Of a DNA stretch of 64,000 bases, positions 7,897 to 17,088 are shown one piece after another. The first letter of the stretch is position 1. Each line of letters begins with the position of its first letter. The stretch is from Plut-88900 sp963668115 (GTDB lineage: Bacteria; Chloroflexota; Dehalococcoidia; Plut-88900): contig OY764147.1 in assembly GCA_963668115.1 (NCBI GenBank), positions 1,178,001 through 1,242,000 on the forward strand. The letters are read 5' to 3'. The position numbers and the translations under genes are program-made. The notes beneath the pieces are model-generated. The model did no database searches and was not told the origin of the DNA. It saw nothing but the letters and a program-made list of their open reading frames with translations.

Positions 7897-8733
7897 TTGA
7901 AATTCGGCGACCTGGACGTTCACATAATCAGCGACGGCACCATGAAGATGGACGCGGGTGTCCTGTTCGGTGTCGTCCCCAAGACCCTGTGGCAGCGAAA
8001 GGTCAAGACGGACCGCAAGAACAGGCTCACTATGGGTCTGAATTGCATGCTGATCCAGGCCAACGGGCACAACATACTGGTGGACACGGGCGTGGGCAAG
8101 AAAGAGCCCGACCGTCTGAAGGACATTTTCGGGCTTTCCGCGGGTAAGCTTTTGAGGAGGTTGAAGAAGCATGGGCTCGGGCCCAGGGACATAGACATGG
8201 TCATCCTGTCCCACCTCCACTTCGACCACGTGGGCGGCTGTACCCGCTTCAACTCCAAGGGCGAGGCGGTCCCGACTTTCCCAAAGGCCAAGTACCTGGT
8301 GCAGCGTCGGGACTGGGACGAGGCCACGCACCCCAACGAACGCACGAAAGCTGCCTACCACGTTGACGACTTCGAACCGCTGCTGTTCAACAAGCAGTTG
8401 GAATTGCTGGACGGCGACACTGAAATTGAGAAGGGCGTCGATGCAGTGCTGACCGGGGGGCATTCTGCGGGACACCAGATAGTCATGGCAGGCACAAACC
8501 AACGAAAGGCTGTCATCCTAGGCGACCTAATCGCCACCCACCACCACATCCCTTTGCCTTATATTGCGGCCTTCGACCTGTTTCCGCTGGAGAGCATGGA
8601 GCGCAAGAGGAAGCTACTGGAGGACGCCGAAAAGTTCGGATGGATGCTGGTGTTTTCCCACGATCCCGAGACCATTGCCGGGCATGTGGAAAGCCGGGGA
8701 GGTCGGGTTCTGCTCAGCCCAGCGAAGGTGTAG
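7897..8733 (+). CDS. MBL-fold metallo-hydrolase
   Basis: Metallo-beta-lactamase-fold hydrolase of unknown substrate, 278 residues. The dinuclear-metal signature SHLHFDHVGG is present at about 106-115, followed by GGHSAGHQIV and a late FSHDPE histidine. The start is TTG at 7897, chosen because AGGAGG ends 6 nt upstream and no ATG lies nearby. No signal peptide, so it is likely cytoplasmic. It follows the tRNA genes by about 40 nt and overlaps the convergent methylthiotransferase gene by 20 nt at its 3' end. Confidence 0.85.
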   Translation: MKFGDLDVHIISDGTMKMDAGVLFGVVPKTLWQRKVKTDRKNRLTMGLNCMLIQANGHNILVDTGVGKKEPDRLKDIFGLSAGKLLRRLKKHGLGPRDIDMVILSHLHFDHVGGCTRFNSKGEAVPTFPKAKYLVQRRDWDEATHPNERTKAAYHVDDFEPLLFNKQLELLDGDTEIEKGVDAVLTGGHSAGHQIVMAGTNQRKAVILGDLIATHHHIPLPYIAAFDLFPLESMERKRKLLEDAEKFGWMLVFSHDPETIAGHVESRGGRVLLSPAKV

Positions 8734-10189
8734 CTACCAGCAACCCTTTGCCAACTTCACCTGTGGCTATGACCCTGGTGATTTCATTTTCCGCAATGCT
8801 ATCGCCTCGGGAGAAGGTGCGGATGTAGTTGCCCGTCAGACCCGACCAGTATTCGATGCCGTCCAACAGAACTCTCTCCTCCCAAAGAGCATCCAGTGGC
8901 TTGCCGATGAACGAACGCCGGAAGGCTTTGGCTGATTCTTCGGCCAGTGCGAGCATTCTGGACATCCTGAGCCGCTTTTCCTCGTCAGGGACGAGGCCAT
9001 CGTACTCGTAGGCGCGGGTGCCGGGCCTAGGGGAATAGGGGAAAACGTGTATGGCTGCGAAGGCCATCTCCTTGCAGAAGCGGTGAGACTCCTCGAACCG
9101 GTCTGGGGTCTCGCCCGGGAACCCGACCATAACGTCGGTAGTAATTGCGACGTTGGGAACGGTTTCGCGGAACCTGTGCACGGCCTCTCGATACTCTGCG
9201 GTCCTGTACCTGCGACCCATCCGTTCCAGCACCGCGTCACTTCCACTTTGAAGGGCAAGGTGGACGTGTCCACACACCCGAGAGTCCTGAAAGGCATCCA
9301 GCAGCCGGGGGGTGAGGTCCTGGGGCTGGATGGAGGAGACTCGAAGCCGGAGGAGATCGGTCTCAGCGAGTATTCTTTCGATTAACCCGTGGAGACGGCT
9401 GTCGTAGCCCGAGGGGTCACGGCGGAACTCGGAGGTGGGGGGGTACTGGCCGAAGGAGCCGATTTGCGGGCCGGTGATGACGACCTCTTTGAAGCCCTCA
9501 TCCATGCGGGCCCGGATGTCGGCAAGGACCTGATCAATGGATACGTTGGACTCCCGACCTCTCGTGGTCGGTATCACGCAGAAGGCGCAGAACTGGTTGC
9601 ACCCATCCTGTATCTTGATGAAGGCCCGACTCCTCCCTCCGTCCCGAATTGCTTCAACGGAGGTCAAGGGTCGACCCTTTAGCCAGTCCGTCATCAGTTC
9701 GCGGGCTACGGTTGCCAGGCGGGACTTGTCGGGGTTGAGGACAAGGGCGTCGACGCTTTGGAGGGCTTCCACCTCATCCGGGGCCCGGGTGGCGTAGCAT
9801 CCGGTGGCGATGACCTTGGCTTTGGGGTTGCGGCGCTTCGCACCATTGAGCCACTGGCGGCCTTTGGCATCGGCGACGTGGGTGACGCTGCAGGTGTTGA
9901 GGACGTAGAGGTCGGCCTCAGAAGATACAGGAACGATTTGAAAGCCGGCGGCGGTTAGCTGGCGGGAGATCGCATCGGCCTCGGCCTGGTTGAGCTTGCA
10001 CCCGTGGGCTGCGACGGCGGCTCGGGGTCTGGCCGTCACCTCGTCTCGCGAGTTGGGAGCGAGAGATGTCACATTATCTGCTGCAAGTGGGTTGGACATA
10101 CCTGTTCTCTGGTCAGCAAACTGCGGACAGGGGATTGCGTATCGACCTACATTATCGGGGAAGAAGCCTCGGGGCTGCCACCGGGGCAT
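8714..10189 (-). CDS. Radical SAM tRNA methylthiotransferase, MtaB-like
   Basis: Methylthiotransferase of the MiaB/MtaB family, which adds a methylthio group at tRNA A37 using two 4Fe-4S clusters. The N-terminal UPF0004 domain has HGCKLNQAEAD, a later NTCSVTHVAD and ATGCYATRAP; the radical SAM motif is CNQFCAFCVIP; the C-terminal region looks like a TRAM domain. The CKLNQ form and NTCSVT fit MtaB (t6A-modifying) better than MiaB. The ATG at 10189 gives 491 residues; an internal ATG at 10102 gives 462 and would remove an atypical leader. The choice is not settled. Confidence 0.88.
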   Translation of the reverse strand: MPRWQPRGFFPDNVGRYAIPCPQFADQRTGMSNPLAADNVTSLAPNSRDEVTARPRAAVAAHGCKLNQAEADAISRQLTAAGFQIVPVSSEADLYVLNTCSVTHVADAKGRQWLNGAKRRNPKAKVIATGCYATRAPDEVEALQSVDALVLNPDKSRLATVARELMTDWLKGRPLTSVEAIRDGGRSRAFIKIQDGCNQFCAFCVIPTTRGRESNVSIDQVLADIRARMDEGFKEVVITGPQIGSFGQYPPTSEFRRDPSGYDSRLHGLIERILAETDLLRLRVSSIQPQDLTPRLLDAFQDSRVCGHVHLALQSGSDAVLERMGRRYRTAEYREAVHRFRETVPNVAITTDVMVGFPGETPDRFEESHRFCKEMAFAAIHVFPYSPRPGTRAYEYDGLVPDEEKRLRMSRMLALAEESAKAFRRSFIGKPLDALWEERVLLDGIEYWSGLTGNYIRTFSRGDSIAENEITRVIATGEVGKGLLVATPSLG

Positions 10190-10312
10190 TGACTTTCAGA
10201 TTAAAAATAGCCGTTGTGTTATAATTCACATCCGATATAAAAATTGCAAGCCTTCATTCCTGCACCCGAATCCCTTATGTCCTGCTAGGGCCGCAACGGC
10301 CCGGGAGTTCCC

Positions 10313-11851
10313 ATGACAGTTCAGGCCACCAGGGGCGCCGAATCCCTTACGTACAACCGACCCCGTAGAGTCCTTTTAGCCGAACCGCCCAACAAGCTCT
10401 TCGTCGGTTTCAACGCCACAGTTATCGTGGAGCCGCTGGGGCTGGAGTACCTGGCGGGGAACCTGCTTGACATTGTCGACGTGCGGATATTCGACATGCG
10501 CGTCGACACAACGCCGCTAGCGCAGGTCATCGAGGAGTTCCAGCCCGATGTGGTCGGAATCCGGGAGGGATACACGGTCGACGTCTCCTCAGTGAAAGAG
10601 GTGGCCCGGGACATCAAGAGGATATCCCCGGACATTGTGGTGGTGGTCGGGGGGCATCACGTCTCTCTGGCTCCCCAGGACGCCTTCAGTCCCGACATCG
10701 ACGCCATAGTCATTGGCGATGGAGAAAACACTTTCCGGCGCCTCATCCTCAGCCTTCAGAATGACAGAGGCCTGGACGATATACCAGAGGTCTTCTTCCG
10801 AACCGCGAACGGCGAGTTTGACGGGGCGAACGTCAAGAAGGCGAAAAAGAGTTCCCTCAAAGAGTTCGACTCCCTGTCCATGAACGAGCGCCCGATGCCT
10901 GCCCGACACCTGGTCGACCAGTACAGGGATGACTATTTCTTCCTCTACCACACCAGGCCATACTCCGTTGAAATGGCACGGGGTTGCATATACCGCTGCA
11001 ATTTCTGCTCCGTCCACGAGTTCCACCGCGGCGAGTACAAGGTACAGGGCAACGACAGGACTCTACTGGAGCTCTCCAAGCTCCCGAGGAACTCCTGGAT
11101 CAACATCGTCGACGATCTGGCGATACAGGAGCTGCCCGGCTCCCTGAGGATGGCCTACCCTGCGGGTTTCGACCCTATGGACGATCTGGCCGACAAGGTT
11201 ATAGACATGGACCTGGGGCAGCGCTACTGGATGCAGGTCCGCGCCGACAATGTAGTCCGAAATCCCAAGAAGTTCGAAAAGTGGGCCAAGGCGGGGCTCG
11301 ACACCGTGCTTATCGGGTTGGAGTCCTTCGAGCAGGATGACCTGAACTCGGTTTCCAAGGGGACTCGGGTGGGGGACAACGAAAAGAGCATCGACATCCT
11401 TCACAGCTTCGGAGTGAGAATCTGGGGAGCGGTGATCGTTTTCCAGGGCTGGATGGACAAGAACTTCGACAACCTGAAGAACAAGGTCTACCACAACAAG
11501 ATAGAGTTTCCCAACTACACCATACTCACACCCCTTCCCGGCACCGGTCAGTGGAAGGACATGCACAGCAACCTGATCACCAAGGACCCCCCCTTCTTCG
11601 ATTTCCTTCACAGCGTGCTTCCGACCAAGTTGAAGGGCGAAAGGTTCTACGAACAGTACGCCTCACTCTGGCGTGCGGTAGGGGACGGGGGGATGGACAG
11701 GATCCGCAGGATGCTCGGGGAGGTGTCCACCACCCGGGAGAGCGTCATGAAGTTCCTGCGCCAGTACAGGACCCTCTCGGAAATCGAGACTTATCGCCGG
11801 GGCATCGAGCTACTGGAACAGGGCGCGCCGACAAAGCAGTCCAGCCCCTGA
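10313..11851 (+). CDS. B12-binding-domain radical SAM protein
   Basis: Class B-type radical SAM enzyme: an N-terminal Rossmann-like cobalamin-binding domain (about 20-150, including VVGGHHVSLAPQDAF and IVIGDGENTFRRL) followed by a radical SAM barrel with CIYRCNFC at about 224-231. The usual cobalamin DxHxxG is not visible (EGYTVDV occupies that area), as in several class B methylases that bind B12 without a histidine ligand. The C-terminal HSVLPTKL stretch recalls hopanoid/lipid C-methylases, but that is a weak resemblance. fabF begins 25 nt downstream on the same strand, suggesting a lipid or polyketide substrate. The exact reaction is unknown. Confidence 0.8.
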   Translation: MTVQATRGAESLTYNRPRRVLLAEPPNKLFVGFNATVIVEPLGLEYLAGNLLDIVDVRIFDMRVDTTPLAQVIEEFQPDVVGIREGYTVDVSSVKEVARDIKRISPDIVVVVGGHHVSLAPQDAFSPDIDAIVIGDGENTFRRLILSLQNDRGLDDIPEVFFRTANGEFDGANVKKAKKSSLKEFDSLSMNERPMPARHLVDQYRDDYFFLYHTRPYSVEMARGCIYRCNFCSVHEFHRGEYKVQGNDRTLLELSKLPRNSWINIVDDLAIQELPGSLRMAYPAGFDPMDDLADKVIDMDLGQRYWMQVRADNVVRNPKKFEKWAKAGLDTVLIGLESFEQDDLNSVSKGTRVGDNEKSIDILHSFGVRIWGAVIVFQGWMDKNFDNLKNKVYHNKIEFPNYTILTPLPGTGQWKDMHSNLITKDPPFFDFLHSVLPTKLKGERFYEQYASLWRAVGDGGMDRIRRMLGEVSTTRESVMKFLRQYRTLSEIETYRRGIELLEQGAPTKQSSP

Positions 11852-11876
11852 TTCCGGTCAACCTCAGGACTCTCAA

Positions 11877-13121
11877 ATGGCAGACAATCGTGTAGCTGTT
11901 ACCGGTGTCGGTCTCGTCACTCCCCTAGGTTTGGATGTCGACTCGACGTGGAGCGGACTGATCGGTGGCTGCTCCGGGGTGGACTACATAACCGCCTTCG
12001 ACTCCTCAGATTACGAGACGCATATCGCCGCGGAGGTCTCGGACTTCAACCCCAACGACCACCTGGACCGCAAAGCCGCCCGACGCATGGACCGCTTCGT
12101 GCAGTTCGCGGTTATCGCCGCCAGGGAAGCTGCGGCGCAGTCGGGGCTTGAGGTCACCGACGAGAATGCCGGTGATGTAGGGACGGTAATCGGGAGCGGT
12201 ATAGGAGGGTTGATAACCTTGTCCGAGCAGTTCAACGTGCTGCGGGATAAGGGGCCTTCACGGGTCAGCCCGTTCCTTGTGCCGATGATGATCACGGACA
12301 TGGCGTCGGGGCAGGTGTCGATAGACCTCGGGCTCAAGGGGCCGAACTACTGCACGACATCGGCCTGCTCCAGCGGCAGCGACGCTATAGGCACGGCCTA
12401 CCAGCTGATACAAGCGGGGAAGGCCAAGGCCATGATTACCGGGGGCGCTGAGGCCAGTGTTACCCCTATAGCCATAGCCGGGTTCAACGCTGCGAAGGCC
12501 CTTTCCACGAGGAACGACGAGCCACAGAAGGCCTGTAGGCCCTTCGACGCGGGTCGGGACGGGTTTGTGATGGGCGAGGGAGCGGCGTTGATGATGCTGG
12601 AGGAGATGGACCACGCTCGGGAGAGGGGAGCGCCCATACTGGCAGAGCTTATCGGGTATGGGAGCTCGGGGGACGCGTTTCACGTCACCGCCCCGGCCGA
12701 AGGAGGCGAGGGCAGCATCCGGGCCATGAAGATGGCCCTGGAAGACGCCCAGGTCCACCCCGACGACATCGACTACATCAATGCCCACGGCACCTCCACT
12801 CCGCTGAACGACAAGTTCGAGACTCTGGCCATCAAGAAGGTCTTCCAGGAGGAGGCCTACCGCATCCCGATCTCATCCACGAAGTCGATGACCGGCCACC
12901 TAATTGGCGCTGCTGCTGCTTTGGAAGCGGCCATTACCGTCCTGTCCATAGACCGTGGAGAGATCCCCCCGACCATCAACCTGCAAGACCCCGACCCCGA
13001 GTGCGACCTGGACTACACTCCCCACACCCCCCGTCGGGGTGAGGTGAAGGTTGCCATGTCCAACTCCCTGGGGTTTGGCGGACACAACTCGGTGCTGGTG
13101 TTCCGCCAGCCACAGGCCTAA
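11877..13121 (+). CDS. fabF: 3-oxoacyl-[acyl-carrier-protein] synthase II
   Basis: Condensing enzyme of fatty-acid elongation. The Cys-His-His triad is intact: nucleophile in TSACSSGSDAI (about 165), first histidine in NAHGTSTPLND, second in STKSMTGHLIGAAAALE. The N-terminus VAVTGVGLVTPLGLDV and C-terminus SNSLGFGGHNSVLVF are typical; 414 residues is normal. No ACP, FabD or FabG gene flanks it, so this is not a standard fab operon. It is close behind the B12 radical SAM gene and may work with it. Confidence 0.93.
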   Translation: MADNRVAVTGVGLVTPLGLDVDSTWSGLIGGCSGVDYITAFDSSDYETHIAAEVSDFNPNDHLDRKAARRMDRFVQFAVIAAREAAAQSGLEVTDENAGDVGTVIGSGIGGLITLSEQFNVLRDKGPSRVSPFLVPMMITDMASGQVSIDLGLKGPNYCTTSACSSGSDAIGTAYQLIQAGKAKAMITGGAEASVTPIAIAGFNAAKALSTRNDEPQKACRPFDAGRDGFVMGEGAALMMLEEMDHARERGAPILAELIGYGSSGDAFHVTAPAEGGEGSIRAMKMALEDAQVHPDDIDYINAHGTSTPLNDKFETLAIKKVFQEEAYRIPISSTKSMTGHLIGAAAALEAAITVLSIDRGEIPPTINLQDPDPECDLDYTPHTPRRGEVKVAMSNSLGFGGHNSVLVFRQPQA

Positions 13122-13269
13122 CCGCGGAGACGGGTCAGAATTACCCAACAATTGACATCAAGCAGCCGCGTTCACATCCGGGCACTGGTAAAGACGACAG
13201 CCGCAATGTACTATATTGGTGTGGGCCTGTCGGGCCTAATAATGTCTAAATCCAGCGAGGTGTTCCCAG

Positions 13270-13653
13270 TTGCGCCAGTTGCCACCCGGTGAAATCAGCC
13301 CCTCTGAAAGGATGTGGGCAGCTCTAGCCCACGCATTGCTTCTCATAAATGTAGTTTTCCTGTCGCTAATGGGCTTTCCGCTAGGAATTCTCATAACGTT
13401 GGCAATATGGATTTTCAAGAGGCGGACTTTTCCGTACGTAGGCTATCATGCGCTACAGGCGTTTCTGTTTCAGGTCGTAGTTATGATGATCGCCCTTGCG
13501 ATTGGGGCATTTATTTCAGAAGTAGGAGCCCTGCTTATTATGGGCGTAGGGGTCTTGTATTCCATGTACGGGGCCTTCAGGTGCAACCAAGGGCATGATT
13601 TTCGTTACGCTGTCATCGGGAACTTCCTTACATCTATGTTGCCTAGAGACTGA
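13270..13653 (+). CDS. Small membrane protein of the DUF4870/Tic20-like type
   Basis: 127 residues starting at TTG 13270. The order SERMWAALAHALLLINVVF, an ITLAIWIFKRRTFPYVGYHALQA loop and two further hydrophobic segments matches DUF4870 proteins: a cytoplasmic N-terminus, then three to four helices with a conserved YHALQAFLFQ. Function of the family is unknown. Stands alone, followed after 190 nt by another small membrane protein. Confidence 0.65.
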   Translation: MRQLPPGEISPSERMWAALAHALLLINVVFLSLMGFPLGILITLAIWIFKRRTFPYVGYHALQAFLFQVVVMMIALAIGAFISEVGALLIMGVGVLYSMYGAFRCNQGHDFRYAVIGNFLTSMLPRD

Positions 13654-13844
13654 GGGCATCACTAGAAGGAATCAGGCTGGGCCGAGTTCGACTCACGATT
13701 CAGCAGGCGTATAATTGGGTCAGGTAGTTGAGGGGAGGGTCTTGACGAATGACCCGCGTGGCCCCGGAGATAGCAGAACCCCGACGCCCCAAGGCGCCAT
13801 TTGCCTTACGTTGCCCTGTTTGGACTTTAGCGGAGAGCTAAGTC

Positions 13845-14534
13845 GTGCCTTACGAACCGAAAATCGACTCGAAGGTATGCCGTCACTGTTCGGTGCTGGC
13901 GCTTATCTCGGAGCCCAGGTGTCGCAGCTGCGGAGGTCAGTCCTGGGGGCCTATTCCCGACTCGCTGCTCCACGTGGTCGACCCGGAGGTTATCAGGAAT
14001 GGCCACGGCACCTTGCGGCTTGACGGGTACCGGCCCATAACCTGGCCGCCTCCCGACGCCGACGTACATGAACGTGACCTGCCCCCCCTCCCCAAAAAGG
14101 ACCCCGACATCGCAGCGATGCTAGCGTCACTGTGCGCCTTGGTCGGGATCTGGGGTGTGGGGCACATCTACGTCGGCAAGGTAATAACTGGACTGTTGTT
14201 AATGATTACGGGCGCCGCAGTTTGGGGTGTTTTCGTTCTGCTGACCTTCATAGGCCAAGGCACGGTTTTCTATGCCCTCGGGGTTCCGGCGTGGGCGGCA
14301 CTCATCTATGTTGCATATCCGAAAGAGGCGTCGGACCCGCTGCGGGGTCGGGCGTTCATCCTGCCGGGGCTGGCCATTACTCTGACCGTGGGGATGGTAT
14401 GGGCCAACGTGCTGTACACGTATGTCTTCATCGCGGTCGGGATAACGGCGTGGATATACCTGACGACTCGGGCCTTCAACCTGGCCAACGAATACAACGA
14501 CGAACTGGACCGCAGCGGGTTGTCGCTCTGGTAA
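13845..14534 (+). CDS. Zinc-ribbon plus multi-pass membrane protein
   Basis: 229 residues from GTG 13845. The N-terminus holds a zinc-ribbon-like C12-xx-C15 and C26-xx-C29 pair (CRHC, CRSC). Residues 90-220 form about five hydrophobic helices including GIWGVGHIYVGKVITGLLLM, which resembles a TM2-domain helix with the (G)xHxFYxG-type loop. The stretch between is proline-rich. No enzymatic motif is seen. Placement between DUF4870 and recJ gives no functional clue. Confidence 0.6.
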   Translation: MPYEPKIDSKVCRHCSVLALISEPRCRSCGGQSWGPIPDSLLHVVDPEVIRNGHGTLRLDGYRPITWPPPDADVHERDLPPLPKKDPDIAAMLASLCALVGIWGVGHIYVGKVITGLLLMITGAAVWGVFVLLTFIGQGTVFYALGVPAWAALIYVAYPKEASDPLRGRAFILPGLAITLTVGMVWANVLYTYVFIAVGITAWIYLTTRAFNLANEYNDELDRSGLSLW

Positions 14535-14553
14535 CCCCTGTGCTCCTCCCTGA

Positions 14554-16242
14554 ATGACGAAGTTCCGCTGGACAATTGCGCCCCCCGTGCCCCGTGAGGG
14601 AATGGCGCGTTATCGTGGCATCCCTCCCTCTACGGCGCAGATATCTTATAACCGCGGCCTCACTGACCTATCTCGCATCAAGGCATTCCTATCCATGGAG
14701 CAACGCCCTCTTCCCGACCCACTTCTCCTTCCGGACATTGGCCCGGCCATCGAGCGTATCTCCTCGGCGATCAACGACAGGGAGTTGATCGCCGTGTACG
14801 GCGATTTTGATGCCGACGGGGTCACTGCAACAGCGCTGCTGAACAGTGGGTTGACGGTCATCGGGGCGAGGACGACACCCTACATCCCTCATCGCACGGA
14901 GGAGGGGCACGGGCTTAGCGTTCAAGGATTGGAGCAATTTGGAGCATTGGGGGTCGACCTCATCGTCACCGCCGACTGCGGGGTGAGCTCACTGGAAGAG
15001 GTGAAGCTGGCCAATGAGATGGGCATGGACGTCATTGTCACGGACCACCACACCCCACCTCCCAACCTCCCCCCAGCCATAGCGGTCATAGACGCCAAGA
15101 GGGATGACTCGCAGTACCCGTTCCGGGAGTTGGCGGCGGTCGGGCTGGCGTACAGGATTATCCATGCGCTTCGCCAGCACCTGGGCCGGGATGAAGACGA
15201 GGGCCTGCTGGACCTGGTGGCCCTGGGCTCCGTCGCCGACATGGCCCCCCTGGTCGACGACAACCGGAACCTGGTCAAGCGCGGACTTGAAGTGCTGAAT
15301 CGGGCGGAGCGCCCCGGGCTGAGGGAGCTGATGGCTCGGGCGGGAGTCACACCGGGGGGCCTGGACACCGAGTCAATTTCATTCGCCCTAGCGCCCCGGA
15401 TAAATGCGGCGGGTCGGGTGGACCATGCAATCACGAGCTACCGGCTATTGACGGCTACGTCGGCGGCCGAGGCCCAGCCTTTGGCAGAGGAACTTAACAC
15501 GCGCAACCGACAGCGTCGAAGCCACACGGAGGAAGCATTCGCAAAGGTCCAGGCCCAGCTTGGAGACTCCGTCATCGATGACCCCATAATCATCGCCGGG
15601 GGCCCGGGACTCGAGCCGGGGGTGGTGGGGCTGGTGGCGGGAAAGCTCGCCGAAGAGCACTACAGGCCGGCTATCGTCCTGTCCACGGGCCCCGAGGTGT
15701 CACGGGCCTCGTGTCGCTCAATCCCGGAGTTCGATATTACGGCGGCACTCGGGCAGTGCGCGGACCTTTTCGTGCGGCACGGGGGCCACTCCCAAGCAGC
15801 GGGTTTCGTGATAGCCAACGAGAATCTGGATGAGCTCAGGAGTCGGCTCAGGGAGATTGCCGCGGAGAAGTTGGCAGGGCTGGAACTTCAGCCTTCGATC
15901 AAGATAGACGTGGCCATGCCTCTGACGCAGATAGAGGCCCGGCTCATCAAATTCCTGCAATTGCTGGAACCCGTAGGGCAGGGCAATCCTCGTCCCGTCT
16001 TCCTTTCGAGGGGGCTAACGCCAATGGGGGTACGGACCATGGGCGCGGACGAGTCGCATCTGAGGATGTCCCTGCGGGACGGCGGCGCCGTCTGGAATGC
16101 AGTGGCCTTCAGGATGGGGCACAGGATCGGGGAGCTGAGGGGGCCGATAGATGCGGTGTACCACATCAAGACCGACTACTGGCAGGGCAGGGAGAGGCAG
16201 GAACTGGAGCTAATCGACTTCGCGCCGGCCAGTCGGGGTTGA
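14554..16242 (+). CDS. recJ: Single-stranded-DNA-specific exonuclease RecJ
   Basis: 5'-3' ssDNA exonuclease in recombination and repair. DHH-family motifs are in order: VYGDFDADGVTATALL (motif I), TADCGVSS, TDHHTPP (the DHH motif), LGSVADMAPL, then DHHA1 features APRINAAGRVDHA and the RHGGHSQAAGF block, and a C-terminal OB region. 562 residues, normal length. The ATG at 14554 has only a weak SD; ATG 14602 is possible. It ends 4 nt before the convergent ccdA-like gene. Confidence 0.94.
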   Translation: MTKFRWTIAPPVPREGMARYRGIPPSTAQISYNRGLTDLSRIKAFLSMEQRPLPDPLLLPDIGPAIERISSAINDRELIAVYGDFDADGVTATALLNSGLTVIGARTTPYIPHRTEEGHGLSVQGLEQFGALGVDLIVTADCGVSSLEEVKLANEMGMDVIVTDHHTPPPNLPPAIAVIDAKRDDSQYPFRELAAVGLAYRIIHALRQHLGRDEDEGLLDLVALGSVADMAPLVDDNRNLVKRGLEVLNRAERPGLRELMARAGVTPGGLDTESISFALAPRINAAGRVDHAITSYRLLTATSAAEAQPLAEELNTRNRQRRSHTEEAFAKVQAQLGDSVIDDPIIIAGGPGLEPGVVGLVAGKLAEEHYRPAIVLSTGPEVSRASCRSIPEFDITAALGQCADLFVRHGGHSQAAGFVIANENLDELRSRLREIAAEKLAGLELQPSIKIDVAMPLTQIEARLIKFLQLLEPVGQGNPRPVFLSRGLTPMGVRTMGADESHLRMSLRDGGAVWNAVAFRMGHRIGELRGPIDAVYHIKTDYWQGRERQELELIDFAPASRG

Positions 16243-16246
16243 GGGG

Positions 16247-17062
16247 CTAGGCGGCGGGTGCGGGGCTGACGGTCGGGGTGCGGCGGTCGAGAACGGAGCC
16301 ACCCATGTATCCGAGCCAGATGGGGACGAGGGGTAGGATGCACGGGGAGAGGAAGGACAGGATGCCGCCTGCGAAGGCGATGATAATCGATGCGCCGCCC
16401 ATCCCCGTCACTTCGCTGCTGCCCGTGACTTCGGGGATGAAGGTGAAGTAGGAGTTCAATTGCTGTAGGGAGCCGGTGACTATCAGCGCCCCTATCAGGA
16501 CGAGCAGCAGGCCGCTCATAAGCTCGATGAACTCGAGGTAGGGGTTTACCTTCTTCAGCCAGCGCCTGGCAACGCCGATGAAGGCGCCAACCAGCAGGAA
16601 CGGGACGCCGAGGCCAAGGGAGTAGGCGAACATCAATACCGCGCCCTGTCCGACAGAGCCCTCCAAGGTCAGGGACAGGATGCCGGCCAGGATGGGCCCG
16701 ACGCACGGCGTCCAGCCGATAGCAAAGGCCGCACCCACCACACCGGACCTCAGCAGATTCGGCTTGTCGCCGGCGCCTATGCCGATGCCCCTCTGTCGGT
16801 AGAGGATGTTGGTTATCGGGCCGAAGCGAACGACGCCGCTCAGGTGGAACCCGAGGATGATCAGCACTGTCCCCGCCCCGATCTCCAGCCAGTCGCGCCA
16901 TGTTCCCGTTCCCAGGGAGCCGATCAGCGCGCCGAGGCCTGTGAAGACCAGCGAGAACCCCGTTACGAAGGCGACGGCGTGAATGAACGGAGCGGGTGAG
17001 AAGCCAAACCGGGCCATACCTCCGGGGGCGGGTTGCTCAGTTCCTGTTGCGGGGCTCGCCAT
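16247..17062 (-). CDS. CcdA/DsbD-type thiol-redox membrane protein with circularly permuted helix order
   Basis: Six-helix membrane protein that in this family carries electrons across the membrane to periplasmic thiol-redox partners. Both paired cysteine motifs exist, but in reversed order: GWTPCVGP (Cys120) lies in the third helix and SFLSPCILPLVP (Cys241), normally in helix 1, lies in the last helix. The N-terminus starts with AFVTGFSLVF, normally helix 2. The helices therefore run 2-3-4-5-6-1. A methionine at 221 (EVTGMGGAS) stands just where the ancestral start would be, and both termini are Ala/Pro/Ser/Thr-rich like a broken linker. It follows lgt by 26 nt, probably one operon. No thioredoxin-like or cytochrome c gene is adjacent. 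Confidence 0.85.
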   Translation of the reverse strand: MASPATGTEQPAPGGMARFGFSPAPFIHAVAFVTGFSLVFTGLGALIGSLGTGTWRDWLEIGAGTVLIILGFHLSGVVRFGPITNILYRQRGIGIGAGDKPNLLRSGVVGAAFAIGWTPCVGPILAGILSLTLEGSVGQGAVLMFAYSLGLGVPFLLVGAFIGVARRWLKKVNPYLEFIELMSGLLLVLIGALIVTGSLQQLNSYFTFIPEVTGSSEVTGMGGASIIIAFAGGILSFLSPCILPLVPIWLGYMGGSVLDRRTPTVSPAPAA

Positions 17063-17088
17063 TAAACTATCAATTTCTCTCTGACAAT

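Noticed and set aside
13681..13720. Promoter TATAAT at 13710-13715 with -35
   Set aside because: The hexamer is good but nothing resembling TTGACA is at 16-18 bp, and the next start codon is 130 nt away; too weak to list.
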